A stretch of DNA of 64,000 bases, taken from contig OY294048.1 of the NCBI GenBank assembly GCA_958510825.1, positions 31,585,026-31,649,025 of the forward strand. The letters run 5' to 3'. A model generated the notes under the pieces. That model searched no databases. It had not been told where the DNA came from and saw only the letters and a program-made list of their open reading frames with translations. This document shows, piece after piece, positions 42,395-53,044 of this stretch. The stretch comes from Brachypterus glaber (taxonomy: Eukaryota; Arthropoda; Insecta; Coleoptera; Kateretidae). Position 1 is the stretch's first letter. Each line of letters opens with the position of its first letter. The position numbers and the translations under genes were made by a program.

Positions 42395-42600
42395 CCCTGT
42401 AATTCTACACAGTTCACCCATGGACCTAAAACAACCCCTAGACCGGCGAAGGAACCACGTGGGGGCTAAACCCGGCGCGTCAGGGGTCGAAAAGCGAACA
42501 GGTGCGACCTCGGGGGCTCCCCCACTGTCTGACCGAGATCTGCGAGGAGAAGTTCGATGTCGAAAAACATGAGCGGACGAGCGGACGGGATTCAAAGGTA
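42395..42600 (+). CDS. GC-rich exon-like block, reading frame unresolved
   Basis: A CpG-rich island in AT-rich DNA, preceded by an acceptor-like 'gtaattctacacag' (42406) and ending in 'gattcaaag|gtatcg' (42600). Three readings compete. (1) A frame with LTEICEEKFDVEK that reaches the donor in phase 0 and is open back to about 42440. (2) A 50-residue frame from the ATG at 42420 (MDLKQPLDRRR) that stops before the donor. (3) A first exon starting MSKNMSGRADG that reaches the donor in phase 2. Reading 1 could follow the 41997 exon only through a weak acceptor near 42448. It may be a second gene's first exon. Confidence 0.35.
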
Positions 42601-43090
42601 TCGTATGTCAATTTGATGTGCTTGATTAGTGTGGTATCATTACGAAGTCTAATAATGATATTACACGGTGGCTGGGTAGTTTATTAAGGTTGATGGATAC
42701 AAGCGTTTTATGTAATAATTAATATTATAATGAGTGGAAAACTATTTTATTTATAACATTTTGCGTATTCGCTGTAGTTTCAGTTGTTATTCAGTTTTTT
42801 GTTTTTAATTATTTCTTTAGTTTCTTGACGTTTTATATAAAAAAAAACAATTTCTGCGAAAATAAAGTAAATTATTAGTATTTATGTATAATATTATGCA
42901 TATGTTTCTTATTCAAACTTCTTTTGACTAGCTTAAGAACTAAATACTTTAAATTTGGGGTAAAAACTTTTTTTATGATTTTTTTTTTCATTTTTCTAAG
43001 AATAATTTTTTTTTGAAATACTAAAAAACTATTGATTTTTTTAGTATATGATTTGAAAAAGATACCCTTTAAAATAAATATAAGAATTTA
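42601..43090. other. AT-rich spacer
   Basis: No supported feature. Confidence 0.35.
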
Positions 43091-43165
43091 ACAAGCCGTG
43101 CAGATATGTAATGCTACGCATTCCATTATATACTATTCACAGTGTATGGTATATTGCATTTCCCC
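43091..43165 (+). repeat. AACAAGCCGTG repeat, copy 3
   Basis: AACAAGCCGTGCAGATATG, then 'aatgctacgcattccatta', 'actattcacagtgtatgg' and 'attgcatttcc'. The longest copy and the closest to a consensus. Confidence 0.65.
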
Positions 43166-43596
43166 AAACGTTTATTTATTTTTTTTCGAAAGACGAAACT
43201 TTAAAAAAAAGCTTTATTTAAAAAGAAAATTAAAAAAATTTAATTTTTTATCAAAATTTCAATTTCAAAACAAGTTGTTAAAAAGTTAAAAAAAATACAT
43301 TTTTTTTTCATAAAAAAATCTTTGAAAAACTAAAAAAAAATTCAAAAATAAGAATTTTTTTTTCTTTTTTTCGAAAAACTGGATATTATGGTAAATTTTA
43401 CCATACCTAAAAATAACCATATCTGTGTACAATGGACAGTTAAGATAGGCAAATCGACAAACGATATTATTTCTTTGAAAATAATAAAAAGCGTCACTTA
43501 ACGCTATATCGAACCCCCCTCTTCCTCGTCACGCTCATCACTACCTCAGATGGAAAAATCTGGTAATATTTGTTAGAAAAAAATTGATAAAAGTAG
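43166..43596. other. A/T homopolymer-rich spacer
   Basis: No supported feature. Confidence 0.35.
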
Positions 43597-44130
43597 TATA
43601 TTATTCAACGAGCGTATAATAATTGCTATTAATCAATGAGTTATAGTTTTGGGGCACGAGCCGACAGGCGAGTGACCTAATCACCAAAATGATTAATAGT
43701 TATTATAGTCGTATTATACGCAAGTAGAATACTATACTTTATCCACGGCCGTTCCAAAGTTTAAACGGTTTGTTTTTAGAAATCCATGATTTATGGGCTT
43801 ATTAATCACGGTTGTGGATAATAGTATATTATTCAATGAGTGTATAATAATTGCTATTAATCAAATTGCTATTATACACGAGTAGAATACTATACTTTAT
43901 ACTTTATCCACGGCGGTTTTGAAGTTTAAACGGTTTATTTTTACAGATCCGTGATTAATAGACCTATTAATCACGGCCGTGAATAATAATATATTATTCA
44001 TCGAGCGTATAAGGATTAATAGATATTATATGCGAGTAGAATACTATACTTTATCCACGACCGTTTTGGGTTTTAAACGGTTTATTTTTACAGACCTGTG
44101 ATTAATAGGCCTATTAATCACGGCCGTGGA
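43597..44130. repeat. Array of three CGAG hairpin units
   Basis: Units at about 43597-43823, 43824-43987 and 43988-44130. Each opens with 'atattattca', Y-GAG and a TATAA-type arm, and pairs with 'tatac-(C)GAG-tagaatac'. Each then has a second hairpin between 'tttatccacggccg' and 'cggccgtgga'. Its top is the palindrome GTGATTAATAGGCCTATTAATCAC (perfect at 44098-44121, one change at 43951-43974). Unit 1 carries an extra GGCAC-GA-GCC/GACA/GGC-GA-GTG hairpin (43653-43676). Stem positions covary between units. Family unknown. Confidence 0.78.
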
Positions 44131-44167
44131 CAAAAATATTTATACCAATTTTAAATAAAAACTATAC

Positions 44168-45030
44168 AGTCTAGTCAAATAATAAATTGTAATAAATGCA
44201 CACGGGCTGCTATTTTATTTTATTTGGTAGTCGTAAATGCATTAATGGTAACAGAACACTCCTAGTATTCTGTTAGTTTTTCACCGGCTGATTTACGTAA
44301 GGGGTGTCCATTATCTTGAATTTTAGAGGTGAGTGCGGTTATCTCTTACGATAAAAATGCATATAACCAATTTTGCCAAGGGGTAATCATTTTTTCATTA
44401 TAATAATAACAAACGAGTTATATTCAAAAACAGACATGCTGGAGGTAAAATCTTTTTTTTATTTTTTAGCCAAATTATTCATCGGAGGATAAAAGGGATT
44501 ATGAGCAAACTTAAAGCTCTTGAAATTCTCTAAAAGTTTTATATATTTTGAATTCTCACAGCTATTTTGGTATAGTTATAGAGGGTGCAACTTGCCTTCT
44601 GTAACCGTACCAGAATACCTATGAAAATTGGTAATATATGAAACTTATAGAGAATTTCAAGGGCTACAAGCTCGCTTATAACTACTTTTATCCTCCGATT
44701 AATAATTTCGCTGAAAAATCGAAAAACCTAATTTCACTCTCAACATTTTTGAATATCTATAACTCGATTGTTATTAATATATTAAAAAAGTTATACAAAC
44801 AAAAATTGTTGGAAATTACCTTCTTAGAAAAATCGGTCATATGCATTTTTATCGTAAGATGCATATTTAGCGAGATAACCGCCCTCACCCCTAAAATTTA
44901 AGATAGCGGACCCCTTACGCAAATAACCCGGTGAAAAACTAACATGACTGTTCTGTTACCTTTTAAAATATCATCCCGTGTGCATTTATTGAAATTTTAA
45001 CCTAGGAATTCCTCGTTATTTGACTGGAAT
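44168..45030. mobile_element. GTCCAGTCAAATAAT foldback, copy 2
   Basis: About 860 bp, with 'agtcaaataataaattg' at the left and 'ttatttgactggaatg' at the right. Arms with 'gcacacgggctg', 'ttcaccggctgatttacg' and 'gtgtccattatcttgaa' pair with the right half. The outer TA is mutated. Frames within the arms are shared by copies through homology and give no sign of coding. Confidence 0.8.
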
Positions 45031-45084
45031 GATACGCATAGGAGTACAAAGTAAAGAAACCATATTTTGAGAAGGATACCCAAA

Positions 45085-45170
45085 GAAAATGCAATACCAT
45101 GTATTGTAAAGAGTATACTGTGGAATGCGAAGCACTACATATCTTCACGGCTTGTTTATCTTGTTGAATG
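45085..45170 (-). repeat. AACAAGCCGTG repeat, copy 4 (inverted)
   Basis: On the - strand: 'aacaagccgtgaagatatg', 'tagtgcttcgcattccac', 'tactctttacaatacatgg', 'tattgcattttc'. Confidence 0.6.
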
Positions 45171-45805
45171 AGCACTTTTTGCGCAGATTAAACTTATCAG
45201 TATTTTATGCATCAAGTATGCGCGATAATAGGTATGGCAATTTCATGCTCATTTAAGTTCCTTCGATTTGAGAGCTCTAAAATTTATATACTGATCAAAA
45301 ATTTATAGCCGTGAGATGTAACGCGATGGCATGCTTTAATTTTGATAAATTGGACCTGATTTTGAGATTAAATAATTTGGATTTTTTTACATAAACGATT
45401 AACGTTTTAATAAAAAAATTAAACAAAACCAGCAGTTGCAAGCAACTTGTTAAAACATTGGCACTAGGCACTAATTTGAAGCGTTATGAAATAGGAAGCT
45501 GTGTGAATAGGCAACCATTAATACACATGTGTGTTGCATAATTTATTAAAGTTTGAAAGTCTGTATCTCCAAAACGTTATATTCTAGCAAAACCTGTATA
45601 TGACATTTTTTGAGTTAAAGGTTTTTTTGTTTCTGCAAGTCAAAGAAAATTATACAATTATGATTTACCGAGCGGTAAAGTAAAGTGAGTCAGCTGGCGC
45701 TAGGTTTTTAAAACGAAACTTAAACATAATAAAAATAAAATAAAAGAAATAATTATTAATAACAACGTTTATTTATATCCATAACAAAAAATAAATACTA
45801 TATTA
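45171..45805. other. Spacer
   Basis: No supported feature. Confidence 0.35.
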
Positions 45806-45808
45806 TAT

Positions 45809-46288
45809 TAGGGTGGACCTTATGTATCCGCAACCTAGCGGATTTTCGGCAAAGGTTACAACCTTTTGATCATTTTGATATTTGGCACATAATTTTGTAT
45901 GCTGAAGCTGAAAATGAAAAAAATAAGATTTCAAGCCCTTTAAATTTTTCACTTAACAAAAATTACAGACAACTTTTAAAGATTTTTTTAAGAATTTTGA
46001 TGATTTTGCGAATTTAAGGATCTACATTAGCACCCTTAGAGAAGTTTGATTACTTTCATATTTTCAGAATTTTCTGGTTACAGCCGAGGTTACACCTAAA
46101 GTCCGATTCGGGCATAATTATAACTAACTAAACTAACCCATGCTGTCCTTTTGATTGGCCGAAAAGAAAGATGGCTTCTCACCGGGCCAATAAAAAGGAC
46201 AGAACGGCTTAGGTTAGTTAGTAATAATTATTCCTTAATCAGCTTCAAAAAAAAAATAAGATAACAAAAAAATATAAGGTCCACCCTA
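45809..46288. mobile_element. 476-bp element, GGGTGGACCTTAT ends, TA site
   Basis: Element 45811-46286. GGGTGGACCTTATRT ends are inverted and adjoin TA. The interior is AT-rich and contains a younger hairpin insertion (46122-46223). Confidence 0.72.
46114..46231. mobile_element. 102-bp hairpin MITE with 8-bp duplication
   Basis: Element 46122-46223. 'actaactaaactaaccc', 'gctgtcctttt' and 'attggcc' pair with 'ggccaataaaaaggacag' and 'aggttagttagt'. The exact direct repeat ATAATTAT (46114-46121, 46224-46231) is 8 bp but AT-only. hAT-type. Confidence 0.75.
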
Positions 46289-46521
46289 ATATTATATACA
46301 TGTTAGAATATTACAGTTTTAAAGAGCAATATAATGAGGTGAATTTCAAATGCAGTTTTTTGACATTGTGAAATAGCAGTCTGTTAATCAGTAGTCTGTC
46401 ACAACGTCAAAAACTGCTACTCCTCATAATATACATAAATATATACTATTCTTAAATGAAACATATTCTTATTTTAATAATACAATTATTTAAATGAAAT
46501 AATATCAATGTCATATATTAA

Positions 46522-47037
46522 AATAAGAAAAAAAAATTCCCTTATACAGGTCCACCCTCTTTAAAAATTAAAAACTATCTTCAAAAATTTAATATTTCTA
46601 TATCATTTTCAGCACCCCCTAACCTTAACATGCTATTTTCACATAAAAAAGATAAAATAGACCCATTCGAAAGAAGTGGTGTTTATAAGCTTACTTGTTC
46701 ATGTGAAAACTATTACATTGGCCGCAGTTTTAGAAAAATTTCCATAAGGCTTAATGAACATTTACGTCTTATTAACTCAAATGACAAAGATATACAAAAT
46801 CTTAACTCGAAATCTAATTTCGCAAACCATATCCTCTCCCATGATCATACTTTTAATAATGACGTACAAATTTTATATTCTTCAGCAAATAATAGCGTAA
46901 CAGATTTATTGGAACACTTTACTATTTTATATCACAATAAATTTCACAGTAACAAGTTAATTAATGAACAGCACGAATTTCAAAATATGTACGTTTTTAA
47001 TAATATTTTAAAATCAAATTTAAATCTTTTTACATAA
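46522..47037 (+). pseudogene. Penelope-like retroelement, GIY-YIG endonuclease part
   Basis: The frame is open from 46522, with ATG at 46630, to a stop at 47035-47037. Upstream of the ATG it reads FPYTGPPSLKIKNYLQKF and ISISFSAPPNL, the linker that follows the reverse transcriptase in Penelope-like elements. Counting from the ATG: GVY at 17-19 and YIG at 29-31 (the GIY-YIG pair), Cys23 and Cys25, the catalytic Arg40 with Glu43-His44, a SNFANHILSHDH block with His67 and His73, and a candidate catalytic Glu95. The Cys/His spacing fits the zinc-binding insertion of canonical Penelope endonucleases. The reverse transcriptase is missing, so this is a 5'-truncated copy. The frame is otherwise intact. 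The internal ATG is unlikely to be a natural start. Confidence 0.88.
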
Positions 47038-47600
47038 AACTAGGCTTTTGTAAACACATATTTGTTTTTGTTATGTAATATATCGCATAGTAGTGCAAAT
47101 ATTACGTATTTGGTATTGTTTGTAGTTTTAAAACTAATTTTTTAAAACTAATTATTTTAGCAATCACCGCCACCTGTCCGAATACGTCCAAATTATTATC
47201 ATTTTAAATAAATGCTCACTCTTTTTTCTTTTTTATCATTTTATCAATAATTGTACTTTATGTTTTTAATTAGTTTGCTACTTTCACGATTTTTATAGGG
47301 AATTTGAAATCCAGTAGATGTCCTAAATTGTTATTTTTAAATTTAATTTATAATATTGGTTTCTTCTTTTACTTTAGTTTTCTGTTTATAAATTTTTATC
47401 TTAAGACTGTCATTTGTCGCGCGTTAAATTTTTTAATATGACTTGTATACGTGTAATGTAATTGTTGTTGTTTGTTTTTAATTTTAATTATTAGGTAAGT
47501 TCTTTAAAAAAATTTTAGCACTGACTATTTTTTAAATTTTAAATTTTTTGTTAAAAGGGCAGAAACATGTCGCTATTATTTATGTAATAATAATAAAAAA
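47038..47600 (+). mobile_element. 3' region of the Penelope-like element
   Basis: AT-rich non-coding DNA after the stop, ending near 'agggcagaaacatgtcgc' (47559-47576). This is reminiscent of the GAAACATG motif at 5300-5760. The exact 3' boundary is not visible. Confidence 0.5.
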
Positions 47601-48085
47601 AACATTTTTGGAGAGATAATATCGTCTTAAGTTTATTTATTAAAATAAGAATAACATATAAATACAAATATATTGAAATCCAGCATACTTTTTTAAATAT
47701 GTAAACTTGGACACGTTTTAATATACCATTTTAACTTTTTAATACACCTCGTATATTCACAACATGGTACCAGCCTTATTTATTTCTGTAAAAACTAATT
47801 ATTAGTTTAAACTAATTACAACAATTATCTAAGTTTACAATTATCATAACATAAACGAATAATTAATAAATAAATAAACAAAAAAATTCAAATGCGAGTC
47901 GTTAAAGTTTGTTTAATGTTTATAATTTCAGCACGCTCGATGGCTCGTAAATGAGTTAAGTACTGAAGTAGCATTATTTAATATACATTTTTTATGTTAT
48001 TTAGTTAAGAAGTAAATAAATAAAAATAAGAATTTCTGTCATAAAAATTAATTTGACTAAATTATAAGATGATTTTTAACTGCTG
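47601..48085. other. AT-rich spacer
   Basis: No supported feature. Confidence 0.35.
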
Positions 48086-48087
48086 CG

Positions 48088-49296
48088 TAGGGTAGGATCA
48101 CCGGTTTTAGCCACTGCACCGGTTTTAGCCTGTCAGAGTAGTTTTTTGGGTATAGCTAAGAAATAGGAGACTTTAGATCCAAATTATCGTTTAAATCCGA
48201 TTTGAATGATAAAAGTTGGCACAACAAATATGTTAAATAAGTTTTAACTGTAGCGAAACGAATACAGCGCCTATTTAAAATTTTGATTTTGAAAAAAATT
48301 AAATTTCTTATGACTTTTCTTAAGAAACCGCCAGAAAAATAATTTTAAATATCTAATTTAGTTAAAATTAAATTCGTAAAACATTTATATCAAGTTAAAG
48401 GTAATTCATTATTAAACAGATACTTTATTAATATTTTAATATATATTTTGCAGAATTTATTCTTAAATTTGCATGGCGATAACTGAGACACTAATAAGTT
48501 TCTCTTTCTAGCTATAGCCACAGAATTGGCTAAAACTGGAACCTAAGTAGTACCAGTTATAGCCAATGTCAAAAAATATCAATATGTCAAAATTACTGTA
48601 CAAATAATAAAGATTTTAGCGAAAACCACCTTTAAGTATTAGCTAATAATACATTTAAATTAAAAAAGGAGGAGTATTATACAAGATATAGTCGAGAACG
48701 GGCTTTTTCAAAGTGACTCAAATGATTCAAGACTAATGCTGAAAACTAAACATATCACAATGTGAAATTGTAACATACATGTAAATTTTTTTGTAAAACT
48801 TATAGTGTCGAATATGGTATAAACTACCAGCTGGTTCAGATCCCAAAAAGACTCTAAACAAATAAATAAAAAATAAATAAAATTAATAAATATTTATAAT
48901 TATCGGATAATTATCCAAGAAAAAATGTAATAAAAAACGAAATCATTTTAAATATTGATTAAGAAGTATATATTTTTAAAAAACTATAAATTTTAAATGT
49001 TCTAAAACTGTTACAAAAATATAAATAATTTATTTTTAACATCTTTTTAGTTTTTTTTTATGGCTAAAACCGGTGCTTGGGTGGCTAAAACTAGAGAATT
49101 AGTATTATTTTGTTTGTTTTTTATTTTATAACATATCAGCTGAAGTTATATTGTTTAAACATTTATTTTATAGTAGAGATATATTGTAAGTTTCAGAAAA
49201 ACCAAAACTTGCAACCTTAACATTATAATGGAACATAATAAAAATAAATAAAAACAGATTTTTCTTAAGGTGGCTATAACTGGGGTATCTACCCTA
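48088..49296. mobile_element. 1.2-kb element, GGGTAGRWNACC ends, TA site
   Basis: Element 48090-49294. The left end 'gggtaggatcaccggtttta' is inverted against the right end 'ataactggggtatctaccc', with TA at both sides. The words 'ggctaaaac' and 'ggctataactgg' recur throughout (48110, 48515, 49063, 49082, 49268). Its right 390 bp is included in the 942-bp tandem duplication. Non-coding. Confidence 0.7.
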
Positions 49297-49850
49297 CCAT
49301 CTTATATTAGATTTTTTATTTTCATGGCTTTCGGATCTTGTTCAAAAATGGCTACCATCATATGAACATAACTTACTGCCCTCCTAAACAGAACGCGGCA
49401 TGTACACCTGACACATAAGGTTTTCGAGATTAGAATTATTTTACTACGGGGAATAACTGTATGTACTAATCCTAAGGAAATCTGTGGTAAGGCCTATCCA
49501 GAAGCTTGCATAAGAACATAAAACATAAGAATGCGATGCCGTGATAGGCTTACAAGATACATGGCGGCACTTCAAGCCAATCACGGCATCGCATTGTTAT
49601 GTACTATGTTGTTATGCGAGCCTGTGGATATGCCCATAAGTGCATCGAATATGTTACTTGCCGCGTTCTTTCTATGTAAAATTTTACTATGGAAAGAGAA
49701 ACAGGATAAAGCAAATATATAAAAAAAAACAAAATTATGGGTATTTGAGGGCAGTCAAACAAAATTAATAGATAGATACATTTATTGTTTCTAAAGAAAT
49801 ATACATTTCTTATAAGAAGTCAAAATTAATATTATTATAAAATATTGATC
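48909..49850 (+). repeat. 942-bp tandem duplication, copy 1
   Basis: From 'aattatccaagaaaaaatg' to 'aaaatattgatc'. It is followed immediately by a second copy with only about seven differences, such as ccggtgc/cctgtgc and tgataggc/tgattggc. It carries the right half of the GGGTAG element and a GGCCTATCCA palindromic repeat. Confidence 0.93.
49490..49640. repeat. GGCCTATCCA palindromic repeat (in duplication copy 1)
   Basis: 'aaggcctatccagaagcttg' at the left, 'gcgagcctgtggatatgccc' at the right, and an inner hairpin of 'tgcgatgccgtga' with 'tcacggcatcgca'. Related to 28888-29170. The identical short frames it gives in both copies are a by-product. Confidence 0.65.
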
Positions 49851-50792
49851 AATTATCCAAGAAAAAATGTAATAAAAAACGAAATCATTTTAAATATTGA
49901 TTAAGAAGTATATATTTTTAAAAAACTATAAATTTTAAATGTTCTAAAACTGTTACAAAAATATAAATAATTTATTTTTAACATCTTTTTAGTTTTTTTT
50001 ATGGCTAAAACCTGTGCTTGGGTGGCTAAAACTAGAGAATTAGTATTATTTTGTTTGTTTTTTATTTTATAACATATCAGCTGAAGTTATATTGTTTAAA
50101 CATTTATTTCATAGTAGAGATATATTGTAAGTTTCAGAAAAACCAAAACTTGCAACCTTAACATTATAATGGAACATAATAAAAATAAATAAAAACAGAT
50201 TTTTCTTAAGGTGGCTATAACTGGGGTATCTACCCTACCATCTTATATTAGATTTTTTATTTTCATGGCTTTCGGATCTTGTTCAAAAATGGCTACCATC
50301 ATATGAACATACCTTACTGCCCTCCTAAACAGGAACGCGGCATGTACACCTGACACATAAGGTTTTCGAGATTAGAATTATTTTACTACGGGAAATAACT
50401 GTATGTACTAATCCTAAGGAAATCTGTGGTAAGGCCTATCCAGAAGCTTGCATAAGAACATAAAACATAAGAATGCGATGCCGTGATTGGCTTACAAGAT
50501 ACATGGCGGCACTTCAAGCCAATCACGGCATCGCATTGTTATGTACTATGTTGTTATGCGAGCCTGTGGATATGCCCATAAGTGCATCGAATATGTTACT
50601 TGCCGCGTTCTTTCTATGTAAAATTTTACTATGGAAAGAGAAACAGGATAAAGCAAATATATAAAAAAAAACAAAATTATGGGTATTTGAGGGCAGTCAA
50701 ACAAAATTAATAGATAGATACATTTATTGTTTCTAAAGAAATATACATTTCTTATAAGAAGTCAAAATTAATATTATTATAAAATATTGATC
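49851..50792 (+). repeat. 942-bp tandem duplication, copy 2
   Basis: Direct neighbour of copy 1, about 99% identical. It ends at the same 'aaaatattgatc', after which unique sequence resumes. It includes the second GGCCTATCCA repeat at 50432-50582. Confidence 0.93.
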
Positions 50793-51095
50793 AATCAATA
50801 AATAAAAAACTATTGTTTAATACTATTTACTACTATAGTTCAATAGTAATTATAATAGAATATAACACTATATTTTTTAAATAAACATCCATATGTTTGT
50901 ACGCATTTTAAAAATATAAAAACGCTAAAGTATACTAAAACTGTCAACTTTTAGTGATATTAATTAATTACTATTGTTTAATTAAACTTTAATAACAACC
51001 TGGAAATTTGCACTTTGCAAGAATCTTACTTGTTTATTAAAATATCACATTTATATGATAAAAAGTTTATTAAAATATCACATTTATACATATTT
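50793..51095. other. AT-rich spacer
   Basis: Contains a short direct repeat 'aaaatatcacattta' (51040, 51067). No other feature. Confidence 0.4.
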
Positions 51096-51099
51096 TATT

Positions 51100-51310
51100 A
51101 TATTATAAGTTTAACACATTGCATGTCTAAAGTCCTCCACCCCCTTTAACTTTTAAACTGCTTAATATACCAACTTAAAATTTGAAACTTAATATACAAT
51201 TAATATAACCCAAATTATTTTTTGGTATATATTTAATATTTTTAGGGGTTAGGATAAAGGCAGGGGGCAAGGTTTTTTTTTTTAATGGAAAGGGGTCGTG
51301 CGATACATCA
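51100..51310 (+). mobile_element. GTCCAAAAGTCACCCC family, decayed arm
   Basis: 'gtcctccaccccctttaac', 'ataccaacttaaaatttg', 'aggcagggggcaagg' and 'ggaaaggggtcgtgcga' follow the left arm of 53045-53748. The right arm is absent. Confidence 0.6.
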
Positions 51311-51667
51311 GTTAAAAAGTTTATTAAATTCTGTTTTTAATTTTTTAATTTTTTTTTTGAATGTGTTTAAATTTTAATTTTTTTTAACTGGAAAATGAGA
51401 TTTTCTTAGTTTCTTGTGGAAATTTTCATTTATGTAATTTAAAATTAGTTACTTTTTTTATCATGAGTAAAATAGGTACACATAAAGTGGGTCCTCATAA
51501 TAAGTATAAATATAAATAAATAAATCATTAAACAAAAATTTGATTTTTTTAAAGAAATTTTGAAAAATAATCTTATTTTTAACAATTTTTAATCCCACGA
51601 AAAATTAAATAAAAAAATATATGGTAAAATAGAACATTTTATGAGCTTTAAACGACACACTTCCCAT

Positions 51668-52897
51668 TTAAGGGGCTGTTCTGATTTTTGATTTCAAAAA
51701 GTTGAATTTTTTTTTGCTTTTTCATACTACTTAATATGTGGTAATTTGTCTTGTTTAAAAAGTTATACATGTATATACTTTAAAAAATATACATAAAAAA
51801 TAATAAAATTTTAAAATTAAAAAGTATGACAAAAAGTTTTTCATAGACATATGTCTAAAAATACGTCGTAAGGGAGATACGCCCCTTTGAATGTGGCTAA
51901 AAAATTCGGTTTTTAGTTAATAACTCAGGAACCCTATGAGATACAGCAAGGAGGTTTTGCATATGAACTAATCTTAATAACGCCCATCTTCGTATGTTAT
52001 TTTTATGTACTTATTTTAACCGGGCGTGCGAAACGGGGGGGCCTTATCAGTTTTTTGCCCCAAACTTTTTTATGTGTATCATTTTTCAATTTTTTGTAAA
52101 AAATATAGATTCCTTGAGTAAAAATAAATAAAAAATATCAGATAGTGTAACACTGTAGGAGCAACCGTTTTCAAAAAAAAAAAAATGTGCCACCAAAAAT
52201 CTTACTTTTTAAAAGGCTATTACTCCTTTAATATTAAATTTAGTTTTTCGGTAAAGAATACTTTTTCGTTAAGTTTTTATTGTAGAAACGACCAGCAGAA
52301 TTAAAATTTTATTGGTGCTTGTTTTGTATACTTTAAAAGATAAAAAAAAACTTTAATAGCTTTTTCTCAATATTCTATTTTTCAAAACGGTTCCAGCGAT
52401 TAAAAAAAACATTTAACATATTGACTTAAATCTTTCGGTATTTTGTCGAAAATCATGTTGGCGAGTTAGCTAGTGTAAAAAGACTAGTAATTTATTTTTT
52501 ATTCCTCCTTTTTTACCCGTTTTTGGTCGGAAAAATTGATTTTTTTGTTTTTTTCACTAAAATACGCGTGGAATTTTTGTTTTTTTTACTTATGTCTACA
52601 CTAGTGAAATAAAGGATGTCATTTTTAACAAGACTGTTTTTGATTTTTGTGTTTTGGACCATTGGGGGTCGAGCTATCGCTGGAACCGTTTGCCATGTTA
52701 TTTTTGAGGTGTCTAACTTCAGCGCGTGCTGCACATTTATTTATGACGGCAAAAAAAAACAGATTATTTTTTTGTGAACTTTAAGAGTTGTCTAATACTT
52801 TGTAAAAAGTTTTGTACATAAAAATAATACAGGTCGTCTGAAAAAAAATTCCAAAAATCGTCAATTTTTTGCCTCAAAAATCAGAACAACCCCTTAA
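51668..52897. mobile_element. 1.2-kb element flanked by TTAA, GGGGYTGTTCTGATTTTTGA ends
   Basis: TTAA at 51668-51671 and 52894-52897 borders inverted ends GGGGCTGTTCTGATTTTTGA and the complement of 'tcaaaaatcagaacaacccc'. TTAA is the target of piggyBac and Kolobok elements. Inner 'aacggttccagcgat' / 'atcgctggaaccgtt' also pair. The left-central part shares 'atcttaataacgcccatctt' and 'gtaacactgtaggagcaacc' with other foldbacks. There is no transposase. Confidence 0.7.
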
Positions 52898-53044
52898 AAA
52901 ATCACCCTAATTACCATACATCCAATGTGCACCTAAAAATATCAAATATAGATTAAAAGATAATTTGGGTAAGGTTATTAATATTTCAAATTTCAAGTTG
53001 ATATTATAAGCTGTTTAAAAGTTGTGGCGGACTTTTTACACGAA

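Noticed and set aside
42389..42595. 68-residue - strand frame in the GC-rich block
   Set aside because: GC-rich DNA is stop-poor on all frames; splice signals support the + strand instead.
43597..44130. CRISPR array
   Set aside because: Units are long palindromic hairpins without uniform short repeats and unique spacers, and the genome is eukaryotic.
39904..44901. Frames of 77-97 residues conserved between foldback copies ('ICIFIVRCI' type)
   Set aside because: Similarity reflects shared element arms; both strands and both arms give frames, with no start or codon signal of coding.
49531..50664. Two nearly identical 63-residue frames
   Set aside because: They come from the palindromic GGCCTATCCA repeat copied by the 942-bp tandem duplication.
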